Of a DNA stretch of 64,000 nucleotides, positions 46,054-57,224 are shown piece after piece; the stretch's first letter is position 1; each line of letters begins with the position of its first letter. Both the position numbers and the translations under genes were made by a program. Origin of the DNA: Acanthochromis polyacanthus (taxonomy: Eukaryota; Chordata; Actinopteri; Pomacentridae); the NCBI RefSeq assembly GCF_021347895.1, contig NC_067132.1, positions 26,815,757 to 26,879,756 on the forward strand. The letters are read 5' to 3'. The notes under the pieces were generated by a model that saw nothing but the letters and a program-made list of their open reading frames with translations, made no database searches and was not told the origin of the DNA.

Positions 46054-46637
46054 TAGCCTAGCCGCGCTAGACAACCCACAGCAACGAATTTAATTCTCTG
46101 CCAGGGAGGGTCTAGTTACCCTCCATAAGGCTCGAGGCTGGATTCTCCTAAAACTGGCCGGACCAATCACCATGAAGTGTAGAGTCAGAAGGCGGCGAAC
46201 GAAGTGACGACAGAGGCGTGACGATTCTGACAGAAACAACCGGTGCACAATAAACAGTTATCTTTCGACTCGGCTTTGGCCACAGCCCTTAAAGATTTGA
46301 AGCTAAAATTCAACTTGAAAGATAAACAAAGGACGGCACTGAAGTGTTTCATTGAGAAGAAAGACGTATTTGGACTTATGCCGACGGGATATGGCAAATC
46401 CTTAATATACCAGTTGGCTCCGTGGCTCCGCTGGTTGGGAAGCTAATGGGACTTAGCCACACAATCCGCCGGTGCTCTCGGAACCACGTCAGCCTATTCA
46501 TTGCGTTGATTGGTTGTATACCTACCCAATTGCTGCAGAGGGATTTGATCGACAACCTTTTAGCCCACCTCCCTCCCTGTCGAGCTTCCCAAGACCCTTG
46601 TGCCGTCAGAAACATGGGATCTAGCATGGCTAGGCTA
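46054..46637 (+). mobile_element. RecQ-fragment-carrying TIR element, copy 2 (584 bp)
   Basis: The terminal inverted repeats are TAGCCTAGCCGCGCTAGA (46054-46071) and TCTAGCATGGCTAGGCTA (46620-46637). A perfect 9-bp target duplication ATACTTGTG sits at 46045-46053 and 46638-46646. The full length is collinear with the inverted copy at 18978-19553. The 8-bp length difference is explained by an internal 8-bp duplication, GGCTCCGT/GGCTCCGC, at about 46415, plus two compensating single-base indels. No transposase. Near-identity of two copies 27 kb apart, each with an intact duplication, indicates fairly recent transposition rather than segmental duplication. Confidence 0.9.
46258..46460 (+). pseudogene. 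RecQ-family helicase fragment (motif 0 to Walker A), copy 2, frameshifted
   Basis: The frame runs LSFDSALATALKDLKLKF, then the motif 0 region (NLKDKQRTALKCF) and motif I GLMPTGYGKS at 46372-46401, followed by LIYQLAP. An 8-bp tandem duplication right after this shifts the frame and gives a stop within a few codons. The continuation (APLVGKLMGLSH) is in another frame from 46423. There is no upstream ATG; the frame could begin only at a GTG near 46243. As in copy 1, motifs Ia-VI and the C-terminal domains are missing. It is a broken fragment, not an active ATPase. Confidence 0.85.
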
Positions 46638-46857
46638 ATACTTGTGTGTAAATACACCCAAATACTTTGCAGCACTTCACACCTTATTATTATTTGAAAA
46701 TGTGTGAAATCTTCATCTGAACAGAGATAGTTTTATTTTTGAAGCAGTTTTTTAAAACACATAAGCGTGGATGTAGTCTGAATAAGTTATAACCAACTGA
46801 TCCGTTGCTAGCAGCATTTCTAGAATTTTACAAAGAACCCAAAATTTTTGGATTTCA

Positions 46858-46912
46858 AGATAGATAGATAGATCGATAGATACTTTTTTATTCCTGAGGG
46901 AATTTCAAGGGA
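46858..46912 (+). repeat. (GATA)n microsatellite with LINE 3' tail
   Basis: GATAGATAGATCGATAGATA followed by CTTTTTTATTCCTGAGGGAATTTC is the usual teleost arrangement of a GATA-type simple repeat next to the tail TACTTTATT..TCC..GAGGGAAATT of a 5'-truncated LINE. Confidence 0.65.
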
Positions 46913-47189
46913 AACCATGAAATCCAGACTGCAAGGGGCCAACAATTACAGTTTTTATTATAGCTATTGCAGAAGCAATGTGCCATGTTCACATAAATTT
47001 GAAGGTTATCAATAACACGAGAAACCTGATCAGACATTCTGACAAAAGATATAATTGGATGAATAAAGTCAGTATTTTATTTCATAGTTTACATGCAGTG
47101 GCTTAAGACGTAGATTCCCAATGGGCTAATAAACTATCAAGGTCTTGATTTTTTCAGCTGACACATCAAAGGTACCATTTTTATTCCAT

Positions 47190-47550
47190 GTTTTATTTGT
47201 TGTTTGCTAACCCTACTCAAATCACAGTAACAGGGTTGCTAACAAATTCAAGCAACCCTGTTATATGCATAACAGTTAAACAGTTTAATTTGAGATTCAA
47301 TTTGGTCATCAGATGGGTGGGACAAGAGAAAAATGGCATTTTAGAGGGAACTCCAGACTTATCTAGTATTTTTAAAAATATGTTCAAACTTTCTTTTCTA
47401 CTACTTTTTAGGTGTTCTTTTTTTTTTAGATTTGGTCTCAGGACAGGTAAATGTACACAACAACTGCATGTTTTAGTATTTTGTACATGAATAATATAAA
47501 ATTTTATGGGTGGGACGTAAAATGTCATCCAACTCTGGAATGACCCTAAT
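47190..47550. repeat. Dispersed repeat with 'GGGTGGGAC' words
   Basis: ATGGGTGGGACAAGAGAAAA (near 47314) and ATGGGTGGGACGTAAAATGT (near 47507) bracket TTTGGTCTCAGGACAGGTAA ATGTAC. I remember this combination from a teleost repeat, with moderate certainty. Boundaries are approximate. Two opposite-strand frames of about 100 codons overlap here and are not credible genes. Confidence 0.4.
47228..47263. repeat. Perfect 13-bp inverted repeat (hairpin)
   Basis: TAACAGGGTTGCT (47228-47240) and AGCAACCCTGTTA (47251-47263) are exact reverse complements separated by 10 bp. It lies at the left edge of the GGGTGGGAC repeat and may be part of its terminus. Confidence 0.9.
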
Positions 47551-49168
47551 GTTATTAAATTAGTATTGAGCTGCTGGTTTTATCTACTTTGTATAGTCTG
47601 TAAATAAGTTTCTCGTCTTATACGCTGGTGTTTTGTATGTAAATGACTCATCCAAATGCCGGAATATCTGTTTTTAATGAGGTAAAAGGTGCAGTTTATT
47701 GTTCCCTTAGAGTATCTCTTGATGTATTAAATTACTACGATAACTGAGCACTGGAGATCTTCAACATGACAGCGATGATAAAGTCTGATTCCCACAGTAA
47801 AAACCGAACAGTAATGCATGAGGTCATACGGACATACAGCCTGGAGCTACTACAGCTTCCCTCTGAATTTCAACCCAATTGAGCACTAACACAGTTAAGA
47901 ACTCGGATTCAAATTGTTTGACAAAAATATGTCGTTCCAAGGGCGTTTTTTTTGGACTTCCTGCATGGTGACGTGATGCCAAAATAAACCGGAAGCCCGG
48001 GAATTCATTGTGTCCAACTGTCAGCACCTTCGGCCCAGAGATAGTCTTATTTTCCTGTAAGATGAACTGCACTCTATATCAGAAAGACTGTCATTTTCGG
48101 AGCCGTTCGATGCAATTTCATACAAAACACACTGACCTGGCTGTTGACATGGTAATTTGAGTCTGGCTTGAAGGCTGAAAGATTTACTTTTAGAGGCTGC
48201 AAAAGGTATTTATTTCCATAATTTCTGTGGGCTTACAGACAGTCTAGAATTTGCTCCTATCTTTTGCGAATTTATTCATTGTGGCATTTGTCAGAAAATG
48301 ACAGCTATCTTTCATTATGTCTTTTCCATCCACTAATTTCCCCCCGTGCTCCCTGAATGTTTTCCAGCAGGGTGAAACAGGCTGTCAGAGTCATTTTGCT
48401 AAGTGGGTGTAATTTCAGCTGACTTTATAAAAAAGTATCTTTTATATATATTTGTTCAACATCCATTTGTCTTGTGTTATCAAAAGACAATGGCGAGTTA
48501 TGATGATCTTCGTGTAATAAGAAGTCAGGAATAAATTACCGTATTGAGAATATTTCAAGGACTTCATGAAGACTTTATGCAATGCACAGGTTATAGAGGC
48601 ACTTGGGCCTCTCTCATGCAATGAGAATATTAAGAACACTCTAAAACAGCTTTACAGCCTCCTTGTAGGATTATGAAAATAACTAAATGCCCTTCAGATA
48701 GACGCTGCAGAGTCCAGCCAGGAAAAGGTACTTTAACTGTACTTAAATCTTGGATTATGCTGCAAAAAATCGTCTGCCCTCCAAAGTGTGTTAACAGCAG
48801 AATAGAATTAAGAGTTTTTGCAACTTTAGGCATTTAAATTCAAGATCAATAATAGGACAATGAGACAAGAAGGTAGAAGACTGGCCTCAGCTTTTATTTC
48901 ATGTTATTTATATGCACATACAGTGGAGACTAATTTATCGTATACCTTAAGGATTGAGAGATATTTGAAAACACGAAAGGAAGTTCTGACAAAAATGCAA
49001 ACTGAAGAAGAAATATTTAAGATTCTGCTCTATCTCCAAGTCAGAAATCGGACTGAAGCAGATTAGTGGAGGTGCTTCAAAAGAAATGTCAAGTGAATTT
49101 AAAGCAAACTTTTAAAAAATATATAAGGTAGTGTTACCAGAAAGTTGCAATACAAGCTATATTGAACA
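47551..49168. other. Single-copy stretch
   Basis: No gene or repeat is recognised. Frames of up to 82 codons are without domains. Confidence 0.45.
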
Positions 49169-49318
49169 TACAGTCCCCTCCAAAAGTAGTGGAACAGTGA
49201 GGCAGTAAATACCTAAAATAAAAGCTGAAATGTTGTTCTCTTGTCTCATAATCATCGTTTCATGTCAAACTCAAAAGGAATTGACCTCGCTGTTCCAATA
49301 TTTTTGAAGGGGTTTGTA
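49169..49318. mobile_element. Short MITE with about 33-bp terminal inverted repeats (150 bp)
   Basis: CAGTCCCCTCCAAAAGTAGT GGAACAGTGAGG at the left and CCTCGCTGTTCCAATATTTT TGAAGGGGTTTG at the right are inverted copies, with TA at both outer edges (49169-49170, 49317-49318). The TA target is the Tc1/mariner signature. I remember this terminus as a common fish family. Non-autonomous, no frame. Confidence 0.8.
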
Positions 49319-49788
49319 GCTACAATAAATCAAGTAGAAGTTAGAAAACAAAAGCAGCTGTTTGACAGTCACTAAAAACCAACAAAACTTTGACTTTCTG
49401 TGACCAAAAAAAATAATAAGAGAACTCTTCAGGAATTGACTTTGAACAGGAAGGTTGCAATTACTCTTTAATGTGAACCAGTATCGCTGGTAGGTTTCAC
49501 GCTCTTCCAAAACCAGAAGAATGCACTACATGGAGAAAGATAATCAGTCATGTAAGTTGAACATTTGCTATGTCAGAATTTATAAAGCTGTTTCCATGAA
49601 GCGCAAAAAAGTTCAAAACCACCTCAAGTGAGCTTTAAAACTTTACTGAGAAATTCGTTGTTTTTTTTTTTTTTCAAATGTTGCTGTTTTCTTTACCTTT
49701 TTCTAAGGTAATACTACAATTTTGCATTAAAATATGTTGTAGAAATGCTGCCATTGACTGTTCCGGGTGAGTTGGTGCCCCAAGCAAT

Positions 49789-50020
49789 AGAGTTTTCTAA
49801 TCAACACAATGTAGCATTAGAACACAGGAGTGATGGTTGCTGGAAATGTTCCTCTGTTGGTTCTAGCTGGTTGTTTCCAACTAGAATAGTCATTTACCAC
49901 ATTGACAATGTCTAGACTGGATTTTACATTCATTTGATGTTATCTTCATTGAAAATAAGTGCTTTTCTTTCAAAAATTTGGACATTTCTACGTGATCCTA
50001 AACTTTTGAAAGGTAGTGTA
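49789..50020 (-). mobile_element. Tc1/mariner-like MITE (family A), internally deleted
   Basis: AACACAATGTAGCATTAGAA CACAGGAGTGATGGTTGCTG matches 40285-40325, and the right terminus AAACTTTTGAAAGGTAGTGT A ends at TA 50019-50020. The left terminus and the 'CCCCTATGGAGATAT' block are missing. Confidence 0.75.
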
Positions 50021-51405
50021 CACATGAAGCATTCCTGACACTAAAAGCGGACCAATAATAATACACAGCAAGAACTAAGTCAGTAAGAAATATGTTGTTA
50101 CAGGACATATGAATCACCACAGAATGTGTGTCTTCTGTATGTTGCACAGCTAGCAAACTAGCTAAATAAATTTCTTTTGTGATTCTACATTGACTGATTT
50201 CTTGTCTTTATGAAGTTGAATCGGATCTCCCAGATAACTTTTAAATTCTTCAACATACTTGCAAATTCCAGACCAGATGAGGAAAATATAGAAGGAGGAG
50301 TTTCACAGCACGTTGGAGATTGTGGAGGTTATGTTAGGAATGAGTTTAGTTGTTGTTTATTTGTAAACAAATTCGTATACGGAAAAACGAGGGCTAACGT
50401 GAGGATTGTTCCAAACTGTAAGAGGGAAGATCTTCATTTACCAGTCAATCTACTTTTCCACTCTCACTCATGGTTATAAAGTCTCAGTGCTAACCCAAAT
50501 AATGAAAATATGGATACAGGTGTCCAAAATCTGTAGATTTGCTGTGATCAGCTCCAGTGAGGATCTCGGACATCCGGAGGGAGTTGAATTTAGAGTCGCT
50601 CCTCCTTTGTGCTGGTTCATTCAACTGATTAGGATGCTTCCTGAGCACCTTTCTTTGGAGATTTTCAGGTCACGTCAGGCGGATTTGATCAACTCATCAA
50701 AGGCTCAGTCGACTGAATCAACCTGCTGCCGATGTCCGCCTGTCATAAATGTGGCTGATCCTCAGGTTTCTGCTGAACATTGCTGACTGCGTAGCATTAT
50801 GATGGTGGGAAGCTAAGTGAAAGGGTCAGAAGTTGGAAACTGGATGAAAACAGAAGTCACAGGCAAATCAAAGAGGCTGTCTACTGAAGACCCAAATGCA
50901 TATCTATACTGTTAAATAAAACAACGCAGCACCAACCTGTTTACAACGGCAGCCAGGTTTGATGTGCAAAAGATAATGTCTTCAGAAATGTGTCCTCTGC
51001 ACACTCCCAGTTGTGTCTATTAAAGGTAAACACAGGTGAAGAGGAAAATGGTTAGTCTTTGTCAAGCTGACTTCAAAAGGCATATTTCACTTCATATTTA
51101 TGCTTCAAGTAAACAGTGAAAAGTTGCCTGCCGGCATTTGATGGATTCCTTTTAAGTGAACTTTTTAGATCCTGTTTTCTGATGTTGATCTTTGACAGTG
51201 TGGTTTGATCTGAGGGAAGTGAAGAATAATCTCTCGCCGATCTGGGCTGTTGACCAGAGCAGACAAAATAGATGACGGATGCAAAGGTGTTGCTACTAAT
51301 CGAGCATCAGTTGCATACAAACTGCTGCACTGAGAGGCTTCATGTTTGTTGTGGACAGAGACGGAAACACAAGGTGGTGTTTCATCTGTTTATTCTTATT
51401 CAGTC

Positions 51406-51500
51406 ATGTTACAGTAAGACACTAAGATCCGCCAGCTCATAACATCACTGAGGGAAAACATCTTTCCAATGCATGCTGAAGCTTTTCCTTGCATTTTGCG
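51406..51500 (+). repeat. Duplicated segment, copy 1 (partner at 52069-52160)
   Basis: GTTACAGTAAGACACTAAGA TC..CCA(G/T)CTCATAA and CATC..TTTCC...GC/AGGTTTTCCTTG are shared in the same orientation with 52069-52160 (GTTATAGTAAGACAGTAAGA). Identity is moderate. Probably two copies of an unnamed dispersed repeat. Confidence 0.6.
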
Positions 51501-52068
51501 TTTATCTTGAAAGTATATTATTTCTTCTCTCATGTATTCTCTCCCAATAATATGTAGTTTGAGCGATGAAAGCTAGTATTGCAAGAAAACAGGGAATATT
51601 TGGATTTTTCTGGACTTCATCTATAAATTTCACCTGACTGTGAAGTACCTCGATGACATGTTGACAAAGTGTAACTGAACTGAATGGAATACAGGAAGGC
51701 TAAGTTGACAGTAAATAGAAGGATGTGTCCACATTCTTTTGTGTGGTTTTGGTTGGATTTGACTTGAAGTGATGTGGAGGGAAATCTTTAAACTACAACA
51801 GTGTTGTATTAGAGAATACTTTTCATTTGAACCTGTTGGATTCTACATCCCAGTGGAAACAAAAAGGCTAAAATGGGCAATTACTGGCCCTCACTGTAAA
51901 TATTTGCACCATTTTGCGACTTCCTGCAGTAGAAAGCTGCCTTATATGCAATGAGTAAGGGTAACAAATAGAGCGTGATCACCCATTTCAGCTGTCCCCC
52001 GAGTTTTACAGTGTAGTTTAACATCTTTCAACTTGTTTTTTTGTTTTTACCATCTTTGAGCTAACAGT

Positions 52069-52160
52069 GCTGTTATAGTAAGACAGTAAGATCTACCATC
52101 TCATAATGTCACTGAAGTAGGACATCTTTTCCTCACAAAATAAAGGTTTTCCTTGTTTTT
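52069..52160 (+). repeat. Duplicated segment, copy 2
   Basis: Partner of 51406-51500, with GTTATAGTAAGACAGTAAGA TCTACCATCTCATAATGTCAC. It is followed by a T-run. Confidence 0.6.
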
Positions 52161-52363
52161 TTTTCTTAAAACCATTTTTGTCTAAGAGCATTTCAAACTC
52201 TTAGACAAACAGAAAAAGATCGTCACATAACTCCGTGGCAGAGTAAAGATGCAACTTCCAGACAATAACAGTTACAGTTAATGTTAACTGCAGTCTAAGC
52301 CCTGTATTAACGCATGATATTATTGGGTAGACTAGTTAGTGAATTAAACAGTAGAGTACTGTG

Positions 52364-52490
52364 GGCGCCCCTATAGCTCAGTGGGTTGAATGGGCGACCC
52401 ACAAACAGGAGCTATCGTCCCTGATGCTGCAGTCATGGGTTCGAGTCCAACCTATGGCCATTTACTGCAGGTCTTTCCCCCACTCTTTAT
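52364..52490 (+). mobile_element. tRNA-derived SINE
   Basis: The A box TAGCTCAGTGG (52374-52384) and a consensus B box GGTTCGAGTCC (52438-52448) define a tRNA-like Pol III promoter. The 53-bp gap and the disrupted anticodon arm exclude a working tRNA. CCATTTACTGCAGGTCTTTC CCCCACTC downstream is the SINE body, related to the copy at 38112. No clear target-site duplication was found. Confidence 0.8.
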
Positions 52491-52611
52491 ACAGTAACTA
52501 CCTGTTTGAATAAGTTAAAACAGCGTGTTAAACTGTTTAAATACGTTACAAACGCTATAAAAACATCATAAAATACTGGCAGCTCCAGTCCCCAATATGT
52601 TACTGTATTTT

Positions 52612-52849
52612 TACCTCCGCCAAGGAGGTTATGCGATCCAGTCTGTTTATTTATTTGTCTGTCTGTGTGCGTGCCTGTGGACAGGATTTCTCGGAAACTA
52701 CTTGTCGGATCTTCATGAAATTTTCACCAGAGGTGGATCTTGGCCCAGGGAAGACTCCATTCAAATTTTGTGTTGATCCGGTTAAGGATCTGGATTCTGG
52801 ATCCGGATTTAGATTTTCCAACTTCGTATCATCTTCCCTTGGCAGAGGT
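52612..52849 (+). mobile_element. 'ACCTCCGCCAAGG' TIR element (238 bp)
   Basis: ACCTCCGCCAAGG at the left and CCTTGGCAGAGGT at the right are inverted repeats (12 of 13). The left end is itself a small hairpin (CCTCCGCCAAGGAGG). The interior has 'CTTCATGAAATTTTCACCAG' and 'GATCTGGATTCTGGATCCGG'. It is the same family as 37881-38100. The 88-codon frame across it is not a gene. Confidence 0.75.
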
Positions 52850-55509
52850 CAGAAAACTTGGATTCCTCTTGTTATGTTTGCTTTTGATTTTACATGAAAT
52901 TTTGTTACAGTGAGTTTATGATGAGCTTCAAAACCCCAAATAAACACGTGTAAAATTTTCCAGATGACATTTGAATGCTTTTTTTCTCTAATCTTGAACT
53001 TTAATATGAAAGAACAGAGCACCAGTATGTGTCTGTGTTAGCTTGGCAGCCCTTCGACCCAAACGACTGATACCATCCAACATAAGTGGATTTCCACTGA
53101 TGCAGTGTTTTGAGGTTGTTATCTTTTTGGACGTAAACGGGAGGAAAACTGGTCGGATTTGTTTTCATTTCTTACTGTTCGTCTCACAGCTGATGTGATT
53201 TCGAGGAATAAAGCAGTCCAGTAGTATATTATAGACCGTTTTGAAGAATTCCTCTGATTATTCTGTGGGGAAGTTGCTGCTTTTATAAGCTAACATTAAA
53301 TTCAGAGCTCATATAGGAGCTGCTGCTTTGTTATTATTAACATCCTCTTTGCTGCTATACAGGATAAAATGACTAACTTACAGTATGTTTTTATTGATTT
53401 TATATACAGGCTCACATAATGCCCGGTTTCAATTCACTTTTCAGCTCCCAGAAGCCTTCATTACAAGCGATGTTACATTCAATCATGTATGTAATCAATA
53501 TCATAATCCTCTCATCTGGCCGCAAATAAATTCACGCGACTTTCTGCTTGAGGGCAGCTTTAAAGGAATTAAAGTAATGAAACTTCTATCCTGTTTGGCC
53601 CATATTCTTATTATCAATTGATCACACTGTCTGAGCAACCTCTCTGCACATGTGGGGTGAAATTAAATTGGGCTCCTCTCAGTAAGAAGGAGGAGCAGGA
53701 GGAGGGGGGGGAGAAGAAACAACTGAAACCGGTCGGCTAATTTTGGAGTTGGCTTGGATCGAGATTGCCCATTTGATCCATGGCAGGGTTTCAAAACAGC
53801 TTATCTCCCGAGCCATTGTAATTTACAGAGCTTTGATTACTGGAATTAGGAGGACACAGGCTGCCACTGAAGCCCGATTTCTGCCTCCAACTCACTCGAG
53901 AGCGACTTCACCTGCACTGAATGCTCATTTGATTCTCGGGTTCTTCACAGCACTGGCCTGAACTGAAGGTGACTGTCTCATCGGGGAGTCTCCAGCTTTG
54001 AGGAGGAACTTAATTAGCATTAGTTTACCCCTTAAATTTAGCCACGCTGCTGGTTTCTCTTCTTGTTGCTGTTGGACTGTAGCGTATTTCCTAAGATCGT
54101 CCAGTTGTCATTACAGTTCATCCATCTGTTTTCTTGTTGTCTTGATAAATTTGTCAGCCTTTGCCGTTGCTGAGGGATTGTGGGCCATTTTTTACATTGT
54201 GATTGGAAACAGACGACAAAAGGTGAAGCATTAATTAGAAAATAGTACTTTTTGTCAACAACAGAAAGAGCAAATCCAGCGTGCTGTGTCGACTTCAAAT
54301 AACACCTCAGATATTGGCGTTTATTTGAGAATTTAGCACATTAAAGGCATCATATTAATGCTATTTTCTGCTCTGGCTTGTTTCTCTCTCCTGAACTCAC
54401 ACATCTTTTCAGTTTCTTGATTCTCAGCGGGCTGTAAGAGTCATCTGTTTCTAAGTCATCAGTCCTTATCGTCGCCCCGCTGCCGCCGCCGGTTACCCAC
54501 TGTTACTTGTCATGTCCACGCTCCGCTGCTCCTCCTGTTTCATTAGCTCCTGTCAGCCATGTTCAGACCCCCGGCTGCCCACCCCCCAGTGCCCACACCG
54601 ATACCCGCCTAACGACACACAAACACGGGTCAATCACAGCTACCTTCCTCTGGTTTCTGCAGCTTCTGCTTCCTTGTTGCGCTCAGAAAAGCCTGATATC
54701 ACACACATTGTCTGAAATAACAACCGCTGTGCTCACCCAATTGAACACTCCTAATTGTGCACACACAGTAACAGTCTCTGGCATACAGTAGATACTAACA
54801 AGGCTTTAATGCCGGCTAGAGACAGTAACTTGGGGTGATTTATGCTCTCAGTGCTGTTTTTTCTTTATTTTCCTGCCTGTTGATTGTGGTATATGTTGCG
54901 CATGAAAAAAGGGGGAAATGACAAGCGATATATTAGAACTTCCTACGTGCTTGGTTCATGGACGTCTTCTTTCCAGCCTGCATAATTAATGAGCTTCAAA
55001 GGAGATGGTTAATAGACTCGGTGGTTGTTGCTCTTGGAGACTCAGAGCCATAAAAGAGTCTTTAAATTCAGAGATAATTCAGCAGTTTGTGGGCCACAGG
55101 CAAACCCTGAACGGTGGAGTTTGACATTCAACGTGCTTCTCTTATCTCTGTGGGCTAAATGTGGAGCTTTCACCAGCAGTTAAATTAACTTAAACAGAGG
55201 GAAACAGCTCATGTGGTTTTGGACAAAGGTTACAGAGTATTTCTTGGACCTGTAAAAAGCCTAATTGACATTTATGTTTTTGTACAGATTAAACAACACG
55301 AATATTTTCTACACTGTACAATTCTCTGAACAGTATAATTTCTTGTACATATGCAAAAATATGTACAACATCAGTATTTCCTGCTTACAGGAAGAATCTA
55401 TGCAATCTTTTTCTGTGTAATATATTTCTTTAAAATGTCAGTCATTTACCTAAACATTCTAGAGAAGGCAACAGTGTAGGGTTACATCTGAGTCATTTCA
55501 TGGATAAAA
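52850..55509. other. Single-copy stretch; 53630-55130 a possible conserved block
   Basis: No gene or repeat is recognised. Between 53630 and 55130 the sequence is balanced, with CATAATTAATGAGCTTCAAA near 54981 and TTTACAGAGCTTTGATTACT near 53822. This is the most CNE-like texture in this part of the window. Frames of 72-94 codons there have no domains. Confidence 0.35.
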
Positions 55510-55690
55510 CTTCTATCTTTCAGACACACAGATGAGATTTTATGGGTTTAATCAATGACTGGAGAGGAACCTTTTGCAGAAAGTAAACAAGTTGTTCAAG
55601 GTTTTGTTGTTGGACCAAACTGGTCAAAAATTAACTGGAATCCTTTCAAGATCAATCCACTATTTTTGGTGGCATGAAGAACAAACCACC
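55510..55690 (+). repeat. Solitary diverged relative of the 26.4-26.9 kb tandem unit
   Basis: AGACACACAGATGAGATTTT ATGGGTTTAATCAATGACTG GAGAGG parallels AGAGACACAGAGATGAGTTT TCAGGAGTTTAATCAATGAC at about 26625. A later 'GGACCAAACTGGTCAAAAATTAACTGGA' block parallels 'GACCAAAAACTGGAC'. Confidence 0.6.
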
Positions 55691-56330
55691 AATGAACCCA
55701 ACCTAATGGATGAAAATGAATGATGAAATGAATTTATTTAACATTTACCATCGGCTCCACACTAATGGATAAGGAGTGGTTGCTGTGGCTGCATTTTGTT
55801 CTAACAGATGGACAAAAAGTTGGGTTTAAACTTTGCAAACAGCAACACCATCTACACCACGACATGGTAGATCATCTAAAAGCAGCAGCTAATTTGTCTG
55901 CTTTTTGTCCTCAGTAGCTTTTGTGCTCATACAAATATGTGCAGCTGGTCTGGTTCCAGTTTGTTCTAATCATTTTAGTATAAATAGATCCAATACTTTT
56001 ATTAGGATGCAAATACTGTGATTTTTTAATGTTATTTATGCAGCCTAGCTGCTATTAAGTCTAACATGTAGAGTGCACTCAGACCGCTGTGGCTCATTAA
56101 ATCCAGTTACAGAAAATGTGCAGATTTTCTTTTCCTGCAAACCGACTGACTGATTGTAGATTTCAGTCAATCAAGATTTTCTTTGGCTCACTACAGCTCT
56201 ACTTGCTTCTCAGGTTGTATCTCCTCCATGTGTGTCTTTAAATGACCTATTCTTGCTGCTTAAAGAAAATACAAACAGAATAAGAACAGTTTACATCCAC
56301 TTGTAAAAATCATCTATATCATGGCAGAGT
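55691..56330. other. Single-copy stretch
   Basis: I see nothing recognisable. Confidence 0.45.
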
Positions 56331-56780
56331 TTCCAATGACTCCTAGAACTCTGAATTTTCTGTGATGGAATCTTGTACATCTCTCGTTTATGTCGCATTT
56401 TAGTTCCATCATGGATTTATTATAGGTCTTCTGCAATTATGGCAAAATCTACTGGGTCAAAAATATCCATACAGAAGTGCTAATATTTGGCTAAATGTCC
56501 TTTGGCCATTTTTACCTCAACTAGGTGCTTCTGATTGTATCTTTGACCTCAACTCTTGACAGAAATGTTGCAGTTCAACTAAGTGACTCCTAATTTTCTC
56601 AGATGGAATCACTGAAGCACGTGCGTCTTTGTTGCAAAAAATCAATCATACATTTACTTTTTGTTATCGATTTATTACAGGCCTTATGGAAATGTGATGG
56701 TTAGTGTAACTGCCCCAATTCTGTCAAGGGTTGTGGTCAAAGATGCAACCAGAAGCTTGTAGATGGCTTTTGGGTACAAT
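56331..56780 (-). repeat. Two tandem copies of a dispersed repeat (family K)
   Basis: TGACTCCTAGAACTCTGAAT TTTCTGTGATGGAATC (56337) and TGACTCCTAATTTTCTCAGA TGGAATC (56583) start two direct units about 246 bp apart. Each is followed by a GATTTATTA(T/C)AGG(T/C)CTT block. A third copy lies inverted at 57225-57425. Non-coding. Confidence 0.7.
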
Positions 56781-57224
56781 GTGCTAAAAGTAAAAGGGAA
56801 AGATGTGGAGCAAAAAGTTTGAGCATGTCTACTCATGTTCTCTGTAAACGATGACCTAATGATAGCTTAATGCACATGTCTTCTAGGTGTGAATTATGAT
56901 AACCTGAAAAAAAGTATAATGATGTCAGAACTGTGACTCCTATCATACGCCCTATAGACATGAAAAAATGACCAACGCTCACAGCATAAAAGACAGTGCA
57001 CAGCTCTGTATCTTCAGCTCTTCTTGGGGTGTTATCGCTGCTAAGAATTACTCCTGGCTGTTTGGTCGACAAATAAATCCTGCTGCCCTCCGAATGCTGA
57101 CTTCTCTTGGTGATTTTTTTGAAGACCTTTAAAGAAAGTTACTCTTTAGATGTATGAACACAGTCAAGTCATAGACTCTGGCCTTGAATTGTAGCTTCCT
57201 TTACACTTCACCACTAATGGAGGT

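Larger units (their letters stand above)
50021..52363. other. Mostly single-copy; contains one dispersed duplication
   Basis: No gene is recognised. The 126-codon frame at 50406-50786 has no domain. Segments at 51406-51500 and 52069-52160 are copies of each other (listed separately). Confidence 0.4.

Noticed and set aside
50406..50786. 126-codon plus-strand open frame
   Set aside because: No recognisable domain. It overlaps another plus frame of a different phase, as expected from chance.
52364..52460. A tRNA gene with an A box and a B box
   Set aside because: The A-to-B distance and the sequence between them do not allow a normal anticodon arm, and a SINE body follows. Called as a tRNA-derived SINE instead.
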